This document shows positions 55,001 through 64,000 of a stretch of DNA of 64,000 nt, in pieces. This DNA is from Apostichopus japonicus (Eukaryota > Echinodermata > Holothuroidea > Aspidochirotida > Stichopodidae): the NCBI RefSeq assembly GCF_037975245.1, contig NC_092573.1, positions 17,924,265 to 17,988,264 of the forward strand, given 5' to 3'. The translations under genes and the position numbers were made by a program. How positions within the stretch are numbered: position 1 is the stretch's first letter; each line of letters starts with the position of its first letter. The notes beneath the pieces were generated by a model. It saw only the letters and a list, made by a program, of their open reading frames with translations. It was not told where the DNA came from and made no database searches.

Positions 55001-57925
55001 GCTGCCATGTGGTTAGAGATAAAAGTTACTATTCGGTGAAAATTTTACTATACGTACATCAGTTTACAACTGCAGTGTTTACCCCTACTATGCGAAATGG
55101 TTTTGTCCAATAAACCAAATCCTGAATGCTGGTGAGGTCTTTTCCACTCACCTGTAACATTCATGAAGCCACTAAAAAATTCATTCTACTAAAAAAAAAC
55201 ATCACATACTAAGAAAAAAATTACTAAAAAATTGATCCCTTGAAAACTCATGATTTAGCTAATGTCAAGTTCAAACTGTATTCAAATGTCAAGGTTGAAA
55301 TTCCTGCCCTGGATTTGGCTAATTGTAAAACAGAGACACTCCACACTTAATGAATACAGAAACAGATTCAATTAAAAGGATTTTATGTAATAAATTCCTG
55401 TTGACATGCAAATGAAGTGAGTTCTCTTATTCACTGTTAATGGGTTTATCACCCGATATGGAGCCATCCTGTAATTAACATTTCTGCCCGTTAGGCAAAT
55501 CTCTATGTGTTTAAAAAAAAAGGAAAAAATGGATTAACTTATTTTTCACAACAGTCTGTGTTTCTTTGTTATGTGTAATTTTACATACAGTATCAGCTAA
55601 AGAGTGTTTATGATGACAACTTCCACATGAACGGAAAGCAATGCATGATTAGAAATCAGACTATTTTACAGAAATGATGATGAGTTATGGTGATTGCTCG
55701 TAGGAGAAAAAAAAATTGTGAACAGAGGGAGAGAGTTACTTGTGGCTACTTGCATTTCTTATGGAACTTAAGTCAAACCCCCAGAAGGGAATAATTTAAT
55801 GTTCACATGTTTGTGTTTAAAAAATGGCTACCCATCTTTCTACTTGTATACGTAGCAATCTGACCATTTTCTATAGCACTCTGCAATACCCGATATATTA
55901 TTCACTGCCCAGCCGAGCTACACCTTATACCACCATATATCAGCAATCTATTTCTAATTATTCTGCCTACTTTGATGATAATATTAACGATCACAGCCGA
56001 GAATTATTTATGCAAACTACCCTCTGCCTGTAAGATCGCCCATTTAGGACAATATTTTCTATACTACACTTTCATGTTCCATTTCAGAGCACTCGTTCTA
56101 ACAGTATGAGCAGTATGAATGGTATTTTTCTATCTTAATAACCTTAGGAACTGTTCATACTGTCAATACAATTGCTTTGAAGCATCATGTGGGAGGACAG
56201 TGTAGAGTGGTATTAGCATTACGAAACTGTCCCAGCTGGCTCCTAAGACAATGATGAATGTGCTATGGACCTATCCCTTTTGTAACAGATCATCCATATT
56301 CGGCTATGAAAAGTAAACAACTTTTCTTTGAAATTTTTAAAAATCTGTTGCTCTCCCAATCTGACTAAAATGCAAAATGAAATGAAACATGTTTATTTTA
56401 TTAGATAAGAATATGTAATGCAATCAACATCTACCCTATCCCACCACAACCCCCTCCCAACAACTTCCTCCACTAACAAGAAATGTGATAATTTATCCTC
56501 ATTCCTGCAGAATGATTTATAGAGCAACTGCTTGTACAAGTCTAGCAAACTGGACTCATTGTTTATTGGTCAGTACATGCAGGCCTGTGAGTGACCTCTG
56601 ACTAATCTTCATACTCACAGAAAACAAACAAACAAATGACAAGAAAAGGAATAGAAGAGGAACTTACATCTTTAATTTCCTGTTCGACTTGTGGCAGTTT
56701 TTCTGTTTTGCCCGTGGACTTTAATTTGGCTTCCTGTTCTCTTTTCTTTGCCAAGTTGGTCTGGGCAGTCTGCCAGTTGTGGAAGGTTTTCTCTCTTTCA
56801 CGGAATGCTTCCTGACGTATCACATAGAAAGGGAGGATGAGACGGAAAAAAATAAATGAATAAATAAGTACAAAAAAAGAAGACAAAGGAGATAAAAGTG
56901 TCTGTATCACCTTAACAGGTTAGTAGTAATCTATAAACTAGATGTAGCTAAAGGAAAGTATCTTGTTGTACCTTTTAGAGTATGTGCAGTGTTATTCCTT
57001 AGGTCAGTGTCCCTCCACTCGATCATTGATGCAGCTCTTTGTGTTTTTTTTTTTCTTTTCCAATGAACTTAAAAACTTCACCACTGACTGCACAAAGAGA
57101 TTTTAGTCGAAGCGAAATCCAGTTTTGAGCATTCTGGACCTAGAATAACAGTCGATGCACCTTTTAACAACAGACAGAAGTTTGTACAGTTTCGTATACA
57201 GACATTATACTGTGATATTGATGAAACACTGATGCAACATTGTTGTGACTTAGTGGTGAAGGCAACGGGTTTGCAATCTAACAACTACAAGTTTGATTTC
57301 TGGCGAGATCATTACATTGTACATTTTTGGCAAGAGGGTTAAATGGGGACCCTGTGTTAGCTATAAACTTGTAAATATATTTGTGTGTGGTGTGTTATGG
57401 CAGCATCCTATGAGATGCACAATCTATGTCCCAATGAGGACATGTAAATTGCACACTGAAGTGGCCCATGTAGGAGCTGCTTTAAAATTGTCCAAACATG
57501 GGTATGTGGGTGTAACAAGTTACCAATGACCAGGAGTTAACTGTTAGTAAATCCTGTAAGGCCTTAATACAACATAACAGTTAACATTGACCTTTCAAGT
57601 CCTAACATTTCACTCAAAATGTATTTCCATGGTAAAATCCATCATACTGCAGATGCAACAAGCTAAGTACTGTGACTGGCAAGTCCAGGTGACACATACA
57701 ATACTGTATCAATACTCACTCTCACAGCTGCAATGAGCCCAATATAATCCTTTAAGAGTTCTGAAAGCACATAGAAGTCCGTTGCTGCCTGACTTGACTG
57801 TAGTTGTTCGATATTTTCTTCTGTCTCAGCTAACTGGGAGATGGCGCGAGAGAGGGCAGTATGTTCCTCTGCATTCCCCAGCATGGCGCAGCTTTTAGCA
57901 AAGACTGCTGTGGCATTACTCAGCT
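36980..57925 (-). CDS. SNX2: Sorting nexin 1/2, C-terminal BAR region (partial gene span)
   Basis: This is the C-terminal half of an SNX1/SNX2-type sorting nexin, the SNX-BAR subunit that works with retromer and SNX5/6 partners to tubulate endosomes for cargo retrieval. Five exons encode a continuous 185-residue stretch: 57,720-57,925, 56,668-56,811, 38,757-38,837, 37,733-37,804 and 36,980-37,030. Diagnostic lines are [77 protein letters not shown] and [13 protein letters not shown] at the C-terminus. All belong to the BAR coiled-coil domain. Every splice site is GT..AG; the first exon starts with a split Glu codon and all later junctions are phase 0. The ending KAIA resembles SNX2 more than SNX1, but many invertebrates have one SNX1/2 gene. 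The PX-domain and N-terminal exons are not visible and must lie beyond 64,000 or be unrecognised in 57,926-64,000. Confidence 0.95.
37733..37804 (-). CDS. SNX2: SNX1/2 BAR exon D
   Basis: Exactly 24 codons, [20 protein letters not shown] then KQQK. The acceptor is ACGTACAG and the donor is AAG|GTAACG. The VIIKYLESL line is close to the SNX2 form. Confidence 0.95.
38757..38837 (-). CDS. SNX2: SNX1/2 BAR exon C
   Basis: Exactly 27 codons, [17 protein letters not shown] then [10 protein letters not shown]. The acceptor TCTGTCTAG and donor GAG|GTGAGT bound it. It lies 17.8 kb downstream of exon B, across a satellite-filled intron. Confidence 0.95.
40698..42740. repeat. 28-bp minisatellite with higher-order structure
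   Basis: The unit is roughly AGCCCTTAACAAGAACACTG plus TACGTACT (28 bp), in about 72 copies. Variants (CCATAAC, CCTTTAC, CACTTACGAG, ACCCTGTACGTACAGTACT) recur in a fixed order, giving higher-order blocks of several units. One such block is repeated almost unchanged around 41,900-42,260 and 42,260-42,600. The unit carries the 8-bp palindrome GTACGTAC. Confidence 0.95.
43363..43386. repeat. T12G12 homopolymer pair
   Basis: Twelve T followed by twelve G on the plus strand. It is simple sequence. Confidence 0.85.
43652..43998. repeat. Dispersed ~340-bp repeat, copy 1
   Basis: Begins TTAAAGGCATTGAAGACTCG and runs to about GCATTAAACG. It is the same family as 53,337-53,672, in the same orientation, roughly 85-90% alike by eye. 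One internal stretch (around 43,760-43,795) is longer in this copy. No terminal inverted repeat was recognised, so the class (SINE, MITE or other) is open. Confidence 0.85.
44470..44575. repeat. 22-bp minisatellite, left part
   Basis: Degenerate units of GGCCTACTGTCTACAGTATG plus two bases. The array is interrupted at 44,576 by an inserted element and resumes at 45,406. Confidence 0.85.
44576..45405. mobile_element. 830-bp inserted element with TIR-like ends and 8-bp duplication
   Basis: The left end is CAGTGGCGTGGACAAGG. The right end, read on the other strand, is CACTGGCGTAGCCAGG (about 12 of 16 matches). TATGTAGG occurs directly on both sides (44,568-44,575 and 45,406-45,413), as expected for an 8-bp target-site duplication of the hAT or P kind. 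Because the host is itself a minisatellite containing that word, the duplication is suggestive only. The right-end module is shared with 180-293. Confidence 0.6.
44770..45200 (+). pseudogene. Non-LTR retrotransposon reverse-transcriptase fragment
   Basis: Two frames together show an RT N-terminal region. [12 protein letters not shown] lies at about 44,827-44,862, and [17 protein letters not shown] at 44,889-44,939. The [11 protein letters not shown] line is diagnostic of LINE-type reverse transcriptases. The frame breaks repeatedly and the YxDD motif is not present. The fragment sits inside the element at 44,576-45,405. Confidence 0.75.
45406..45592. repeat. 22-bp minisatellite, right part
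   Basis: About eight units of GGCCTACTGTCTACAGTATG plus two bases. Several carry the perfect palindrome CTACTGTATACAGTAG (for example near 45,540-45,575). Confidence 0.9.
46560..50262. repeat. 67-bp satellite (about 55 copies), each monomer a hairpin
   Basis: A head-to-tail array with a 67-bp period. Each monomer contains the arms AATGATGCTAC..TCTGCACAT and ATGTGTACAG..GTAGCATCATT around a 10-nt loop (ACTATACAGC). The 22-position stem has 19 Watson-Crick pairs, 2 G-T pairs and one C-C mismatch. Variants include GTTAC for GCTAC, CAAAGTAC or CTATATAC in the loop, and loss of GGGTAG near the right arm. Because 67 is not divisible by three, three units give recurring ~66-codon open frames, which are artefacts. 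It lies in the SNX intron. Confidence 0.96.
50263..53336. other. Unassigned intron sequence
   Basis: No repeat family or exon recognised. Small G-rich tandem words (GGGGGGAGGACGAATAAAA twice) occur at about 52,460-52,493. Confidence 0.4.
53337..53672. repeat. Dispersed ~340-bp repeat, copy 2
   Basis: The second copy of the family at 43,652-43,998, same orientation, starting TTAAAGGCATTGAAGACTCG. The best-conserved part is ACCGCAGCTGTATGTACTGA through CGACGGTAGCAAGCTGTG. The start at TTAA in both copies may reflect a target preference. Confidence 0.85.
53673..56667. other. Unassigned intron sequence
   Basis: A short CA-rich run lies at about 54,040-54,075. No exon or repeat family recognised. 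Confidence 0.4.
56668..56811 (-). CDS. SNX2: SNX1/2 BAR exon B
   Basis: Exactly 48 codons, [20 protein letters not shown] through [10 protein letters not shown]. The acceptor is TACGTCAG and the donor is GAT|GTAAGT. It is rich in Lys, Glu and Gln, as expected for the central BAR coiled coil. The HNWQTAQ segment and the KKREQEAK segment are family landmarks. Confidence 0.95.
57243..57540 (+). repeat. Degraded tRNA-derived SINE (possible)
   Basis: TGACTTAGTGGTGAAGGCAAC resembles an A box, and AAGTTTGATTTCTGG about 35 bp later resembles a decayed B box. The stretch GAGATCATTACATTGTACAT and GGCAAGAGGGTTAAATGGGG resembles the body of invertebrate tRNA-SINEs. It lies in the intron between BAR exons A and B. 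Acceptor pairing was not tested rigorously. Confidence 0.45.
57720..57925 (-). CDS. SNX2: SNX1/2 BAR exon A
   Basis: The acceptor TTTATTGCAG is followed by two bases that complete a Glu codon, then 68 codons: [40 protein letters not shown], then [17 protein letters not shown] to IAAVR. The donor is AGA|GTGAGT (phase 0). It forms the first BAR helix region. The length agrees with the family without gaps. Confidence 0.95.
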
Positions 57926-58364
57926 CTGCAATAAAATCATGTGAACAATCAGGTCAGCAAATTGTAAATGAAGTATATCCCCCCCCCCACCCTATTACAT
58001 ACATTAATAGATACATATAAATATACATTTTTTTGTTTCCAACTCTCTGCAACTTCAATTATATAATAAATAATCAACAAATAAATAAACGGACACATGA
58101 ACAAATAAATAGTTTATAGCACACTCATTGTCCTGTTATGAACATGATTGCTTGGTACTTTGGTTATTGCTCTGTTTCATATCTGGAGAGTGTGTTTAGT
58201 AATAGACTATGCATTGATAGGCAAAGGCCCCTTAAACCAGCTTTGTGTTACACTTTTGATAATCTTTCCCTGCCATTCCATACTAACATACTGTATATGA
58301 AGTCGGTATATAGAATCAACTTGTAATGTTCACTTCTGTTCACTTTCTACTTTTATCATAATCC

Positions 58365-59225
58365 TTTCTAGAGTAACATCTGTAATCTTAACTAGAGTGA
58401 CAGCTGCAGTCTCACTTAGACAGACATCTGCAATTTTATCTAGAGTGACAGCTACAGTCTTATCTAGAGTAACAGCTACAATGATCTAAAGTGACAGCTA
58501 AAATCTTATATAGAGTGACAGCTACAGTCTTATCTAGAGTGACAGCATAATATTATAGAGTAACAGACACAATCTTATCTAGTGACAGCTGCAATCTTAG
58601 CTAGAGTGACAGTGATAATATTATCTAGAGTGACAGATGCAATCTTATCTAGAGTGACAGCAATATTTTTACTTAGAGTGACAGAAATATTTTACTTAGA
58701 GTGACAGCTGCAATCTTATCTAGATTTACAGCTGTACTCTTATCCAGAGTGACATCTACAATCTTATCTAGAATGTAGCTGCAATCTTATCTAGAGTGAC
58801 AGCTGTAATCTTATCTAGAATGACAGCTGTAATCTTACTTAGAGTGACAGCTGCAATCTTGTCTAGAGTGACAGATGCAATCGTATCTAGAGTGACAGCC
58901 ACATCTTATCTAGAGTGACAGCTACAATCATATCTAGAGTGACAGCTACAATCTTATCTGAGTGACAGCTACAATCTCATCTAGAATGTAGCTGCAATCT
59001 TATCTAGAGTGACAGCTGGAATCTTATCTAGAGTGACAGCTGCAATCTTGTCTAGAGTGACAGCTGCAATCGTATCTAGAGTGACAGCTGCAATCGTATC
59101 TAGAGTGACAGCTACAATCTTACCTAGAGTGACAGCTGCAATGTTATCATAGTGACAGCTACAATCTCATCTAGAGTGACAGCTACAACCTTATCTAGAC
59201 AGACAGCTACAATATTATCTGAATG
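58365..59225. repeat. 24-bp minisatellite (about 35 copies)
   Basis: The unit is roughly TCTAGAGTGACAGCTGCAAT plus CTTA, with frequent CTACAATC variants and small deletions. It carries the TCTAGA and CAGCTG palindromes. Confidence 0.94.
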
Positions 59226-60261
59226 ACCGTCAGTTCATCTGGTAACAAATTGCTTTTCTGCAAATTGAATTATCAAATAAGGTAACATTTGCCTTTTACA
59301 TTTTTCTGATTCTTAGAGGGATCATCAATTGAAAATATCAACACATTCTTCAATTCTGTAGACAATAGTAATTTCGTCTCCGTTTCTTGAGGAGCATTGC
59401 TCTGAAACTACTTTGAGCAAGCTGCTTTGACAACTTTATTCATCCTCTGAAAGCAAAAATCTTATTAAATATACCTAGCTGATTCATGGCACAAATTACC
59501 CTCCAACCTGGTATGCATCTCCTTGGAAAGGAAAGACAACTAGTGAAAACTAGAAATTTAAGCTGCACAGCAAAATGATTTACGGCCTAACATGGGACTC
59601 TCAGTAGATTGCGTTACATCTGACTAACTCCGTGGTTGATTAAATATGTACAGAAACCTTCCAGTGTTTGAAATTTCACTGGTGTCATTAAAGCTAAGAA
59701 TTAAAGAGAAGCCAACTTTCCAATATAAATTTTGGTTGGTAGCATATAAAGAACTGGCAGTAGACTACAAAGTTGTTTCTTCCCATCCATAACATTTCAC
59801 ATCTCCCTCACTACCTCCCCCCTCACCCACTCCCCATTTGAATCAACAACATCCTACTGTAGTCCACTGATTAATAGATGGCCATGTTTACTATGAATCC
59901 TGATAAGTCACAGACTAACAACTAAATGTAGTCAAAAATATGTTCAGATAAACTAGTCAATGTCTAATGCATGGAAGGATTTCACTTGTTGGGGGGGGGG
60001 GGGCACAGGGCCAGGCAATACATGAGGCCCTTTCAGCATGACTAACATGAAAGACAAAATAAACACACAAACCAATAACCTTACCTCAATGTTAACCAAC
60101 CATGACCATCTCCCAATCATATTACACTGTACTGTACAATGCTAGAGATAATTACTACAGTGTTATTAAAACAGTTTAATTCAATACCACATAAACACAT
60201 CTTAGGTATTCAGATTAAGTTTAGACAGTCCTGGCAGCTATCATGTGGAATATCTATCGTA

Positions 60262-60335
60262 TTTGTAAAGCGCCCTGAGACTTCTGTTACAGGCGCTTAA
60301 TAAGAACTGTTTATTATTATTATTAATTTTACCCA
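60262..60335 (+). repeat. Retroposon-like 3' tail
   Basis: GTAAAGCGCCCTGAG followed by CAGGCGCTTAATAAG forms a small stem. It ends in an ATT repeat (TTATTATTATTATTAA). This pattern is common at the 3' ends of LINE/SINE families in invertebrates. The upstream body was not recognised. Confidence 0.5.
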
Positions 60336-62186
60336 TCTTTCTAAGACTGCTATCTTTAATGTTCAAATACATATAAACAGGGGTCCCTGAAATGGAAATC
60401 CGGGGCCAGGGCCTGGAGGCCCACCCTAAAATTCTGTGCAGTCTACATATCTCTGGAGTTCTTTCTTACCAGGTTGCAATTTTTGATAGGCAGCTAAAGC
60501 TTTATTACCAATCACAACAAATGCTGTTCATAAGGTCATGGAAACTAATCTTTGGCTGACGCCATACTAGCTTTTGTCAATCACGTGTCTTGATTACAGA
60601 GTACTGACATTTCCGATCATTTATAACATATTTTGCCACCCACACAAAATTTTGCATTTTTGAAGTATTAATTTTGCAATTTATTATCTGAAATGAAAAC
60701 TAAAGAACATTCACTGTAATGAGATTGTGGCATGGAAGAAATCTTCACAATCAAGGCAAAACGTTTCCTCGGTATGATACGCAAATGCAATAGATACACA
60801 GTTTGAAGATTCTTGTTAACTCATCTTCAAGAAAAGTATTCCACAACCTACTGGCAATTACTGTAGCATCCATGTGCTTTAACTTTTGACATTTCAAAAA
60901 AAAAAGATAAAAAAAGGAACTGCTTAATATTTGATAACTGCGATGAATACTGGTAAATAGAAGTTCCTATTTCCAATTTAATTTCATGTTGCCACTGTTT
61001 AATCACATTTCACATATTACCACAGGTTTAACTCATGGGCATTTACTTTGTGCATTTTATCACAGAGACAATTTACACAAATCAACACCTTTAGAGCCAT
61101 GTCTTTCACCTCTATCAGATGTTGCTGTCGATGAATCGTTTACAACAGACAAATTAACAGCCTTTATTATGTAAAGCACCAGGCAATCCCTCAAGCAATG
61201 AAAGCAAATCTAGTTACCATATGGATCTGGGGGTGAATTCCAAGGTCAGTGGCTTTTGAAATCGGGTCCATAACCTCGAGAACATCCACGAGGTTAATGA
61301 CAGGATATGAATTCATAGAAGTAAAAAAAAAAACCTAACTGGGCAAAAGCCATTTTTCATTCTTTACTTTTTATATTAGTTTGGTGGTTTTCTAATTCAA
61401 TTATTCTCGAAATGATTCTTCTAAAGAGAATCCATTTTTCTTAACATATTTTCTCAATTTGTTTGTATGTGTATTGTTTGCCAACTTCTCCCCTCCAATT
61501 GTTTGCAGTTCTTTGAGATTTTGAGGTAAATGTAAGATATACTGTATATACCCTCATCTAATTATTGGGGTTCCTTTCATCCCACATACCTAGCAACGAT
61601 TGTTCATGAATATTCATGCCCATTCATGTCAACGGCATCATTACATTTTCCAATAAACTTAATATTTGAAAAAAAAAAACAAGAACAAATTTTCAAATAT
61701 GTCACCAAATTGTAAACGTGAGGACGTGAGTTGGGTATGAGGAGACTATGAATTGGGGGCCATGTCAAAACAATGTAATCTAAATAAACAACTAAGATAC
61801 ATTAAACGAGGAAATAGGAACGTGAAGAGACACTGCTTTTTCAACTTTAGACACTATTGATTTAAATTTTAAACCCTGAAGGGGTTAAGATAAAATGCAG
61901 ATGGGTCATTGCAAGAGGATGAACATTTTATCAAAAATAAAAGTTAATCAATACAAATATTAGATAAACCATGATCTCATTTGTACCACAACACTGATTG
62001 CAAATTGCACAGTTGGAACCATTGAAACAGCCTATAAGCAGTGTCCTTGGGTTAAAATTGAAAACAGCTTAATATTAATACTTTCCTCCTTTTAGTACAA
62101 CACTAATTTTTCACGCATTAGTTTGACCAGACATTTGGATAGCCCTGGCACTTATTTGCAAACTCTATTCAGGATTTCCTCAAAAA

Positions 62187-63497
62187 GTTGAGACAGAGGG
62201 ACAGTGAGGGGATGGTGTATTACTGAGATCTCAAGGGTGCAGTATGTCACATTGACTATTATGACCATATAAACTTGAGACAGAGGGACAGTGGGGAGAT
62301 GGTGGGAGGGGAGTGATATGTATTACTGAGATCTCAAGGGTGCAGTATGTCACACTGACTATATTGACCATATAAACTTGAGACAGAGGGACAGTGGGGA
62401 GATGGTGGGAGGGGAGTGATATGTATTACTGAGATCTCAAGGGTGCAGTATGTCACACTGACTATTATGACCATATAAACTTGAGACAGAGGGACAGTGG
62501 GGAGATGGTGGGAGGGGAGTGATATGTATAACTGAAATCTCAAGGGTGCAGTATGTCACATGACTATTATGACCATATAAACTAGAGACAGAGGGACAGT
62601 GGGGGATGATGGGAAGGGAGTGATATGTATTACTGAGATGTCAAGGGTGCAGTATGTCACATGACTATTATGACCATATAAACTTGAGACAGAGGGACAG
62701 TGGGGGATGATGGGAGGGGAGTGATATGTATTACTGAGATCTCAAGGTTGCAGTATGTCACATGACTATTATGACCATATAAACTTGAGACAGAGGGACA
62801 GTGGGAAGATGGTGGGGGGAGTGATATGTATAACTGAGATCTCAAGGGTGCAGTATGTCACTTTGACTATATTGACCATATAAACTTGAGACAGAGGGAC
62901 AGTGGGGGATGGTGGGAAGGGAGTGATATGTATTACTGAGATGTCAAGGTTGCAGTATGTCACATTGACTATTATGACCATATAAACTTGAGACAGAGGG
63001 ACAGTGGGGAGATGGTGGGAGGGGAGTGATATGTATTACTGAGATCTCAAGGGTGCAGTATGTTACATTGACTATTATGACCATATAAACTTGAGACAGA
63101 GGGACAGTGGGGGATGATGGGAGGGGAGTGGTATGTATTACTGAGATCTCAAGGGTGCAATATGTCATATTGACGATTATGACCATATAAACTTGAGACA
63201 GAGGGACAGTGGGGAGATGGTGGGAGGGGAGTGATATGTATGACTGAGATCTCAAGGGTGCAGTATGTCATATTGACTATTATGACCATATAAACTTGAG
63301 ACAGAGGGACAGTGGGGAGATGGTAGGAGGGGAGTGATATTATTACTGAGATCTCAAGGGTGCAGTATGTCACACTGACTATTATGACCACATAAACTTG
63401 AGACAGAGGGACAGTGGGGAGATGGTGGGAGGGGAGTGATATGTATTACTGAGATCTCAAGGTTGCAGTATGTCATATTGACTATTATGACCATGAT
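62187..63497. repeat. 103-bp tandem repeat (about 12-13 copies)
   Basis: The anchor TTGAGACAGAGGGACAGTG recurs about every 103 bp. Each unit also contains GGGAGGGGAGTGATATGTAT, TACTGAGATCTCAAGG and GCAGTATGTCACATTGAC. The recurring minus-strand open frames (for example with LEISVIHITPLPPSPHC) are artefacts of the repeat. Each unit has the 8-bp palindrome GAGATCTC. Confidence 0.95.
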
Positions 63498-64000
63498 CAA
63501 ACATTGACTTTCTTACTTACAAAAGTGTCATATGATTCGACTTCAAATTGCAAACAAACATTTTCGCTCAGAACACAGATTAACTTTCTATGCTTTGTTT
63601 TCCATGAGGGAGCAACTGACTTAGCCTACTTTTTACTTGACCTGTCTTCACCCTCCCAACCTTTCCGAATTGAGACACACAGCTGTTAATACACATAGTA
63701 TACTTCTGGAATGTACCTCTATTCCCAACTTCATACTTAAAAGATGCTTCTCTAGTGGTGCAAGCAGCTGCCAAATCGTTTGCATGGTCGGATAATTGCA
63801 TCGTCTCTCATCGAGATGACAGTTGCATGAAGATGACAGTTGCAGTCCATTGCTTTGTGAGGTCATTTAGCATGACATACAAAAGTCACATGACATTTCA
63901 AATGTGGGCTGACTGTTACAACAAGTAAATATAATGAATGTCTGATCGTGCTTGACAAAACTCCTCTAACTGGGTTAAATTTTTAAAAACAAAACTTTTA

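Larger units (their letters stand above)
38838..56667 (-). other. SNX 17.8-kb intron
   Basis: The intron between BAR exons B and C. It contains a 28-bp minisatellite, a split 22-bp minisatellite with an inserted element, a 67-bp satellite and two copies of a ~340-bp dispersed repeat, listed separately. The stretches 38,838-40,697, 42,746-43,360 and 50,263-53,335 show no gene or repeat I can name. The 125-codon plus-strand open frame at 39,784-40,161 is unrecognised and may be chance. Confidence 0.85.
57926..64000 (-). other. SNX intron upstream of BAR exon A (partial)
   Basis: Upstream coding exons would have to end in a codon's first base before a GT donor, coding for a HRK-like end. None was recognised here. 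The region holds a 24-bp minisatellite, a G-run at about 59,991, a retroposon-like tail near 60,262 and a ~103-bp tandem array. Confidence 0.55.

Noticed and set aside
59497-59545. Minus-strand exon-like segment (SKEMHTRLE before GGTAAT)
   Set aside because: Too short and not similar to the expected SNX sequence; the splice-like borders are probably chance.
62334-63391. Overlapping minus-strand frames with repeated LEISVIHITPLPPSP-like text
   Set aside because: Translation of the 103-bp tandem repeat.
63660-63830. Possible additional SNX exon on the minus strand
   Set aside because: The frames (for example HANDLAAACTTREAS) do not match the SNX1/2 segment expected before BAR exon A, and the phase is wrong.

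Overview
The window looks like nuclear DNA from an animal, most likely a marine invertebrate. It is AT-rich, with small conserved exons separated by kilobase-scale introns with GT..AG borders, many tandem repeats, tRNA-derived SINE-like pieces, a Penelope-like retroelement with a GIY-YIG domain, and two recognisable animal genes. An echinoderm or another non-vertebrate deuterostome is plausible, but nothing here proves the clade. There are no bacterial features, no CRISPR array and no operon.

Two genes lie on the minus strand, about 6.8 kb apart. The first (12,661-30,210) is a StAR-related lipid-transfer gene of the STARD4/5/6 group, closest to STARD5. Four of its exons were placed: 29,911-30,210, 14,367-14,499, 13,921-14,135 and 12,661-12,817. 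One short exon of about 50 bp, expected in the 15.4 kb first intron region, was not found. The second gene (36,980 to beyond the right edge) is the C-terminal part of a sorting nexin 1/2 (SNX-BAR retromer subunit). It has five exons: 57,720-57,925, 56,668-56,811, 38,757-38,837, 37,733-37,804 and 36,980-37,030. Reading frame and phase join exactly across all of them. The N-terminal and PX-domain exons must lie past position 64,000.

Layout: 1-1,408 holds the end of a repeat element followed by a decayed Penelope-like retroelement. 1,800-11,000 is a repeat field: TGAA repeats, AT runs, a 21-bp minisatellite and a 140-bp tandem repeat. 11-30 kb is the STARD5-like gene, with two long inverted repeats and a tRNA-derived SINE in its large intron region or near its 5' end. 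30-37 kb is intergenic. 37-64 kb is the SNX gene; its 17.8 kb intron carries a 28-bp minisatellite, a 22-bp minisatellite split by an 830-bp insertion, a 67-bp satellite whose every monomer is a near-perfect hairpin, and two copies of a dispersed ~340-bp repeat. Further 24-bp and ~103-bp arrays lie at 58.4-59.2 kb and 62.2-63.5 kb.

The two genes encode a soluble sterol carrier and an endosomal membrane-bending protein. Nothing in the sequence indicates joint regulation. I found no clear new enzymatic system. The most unusual structure is the array of about 55 tandem hairpins inside the SNX intron.
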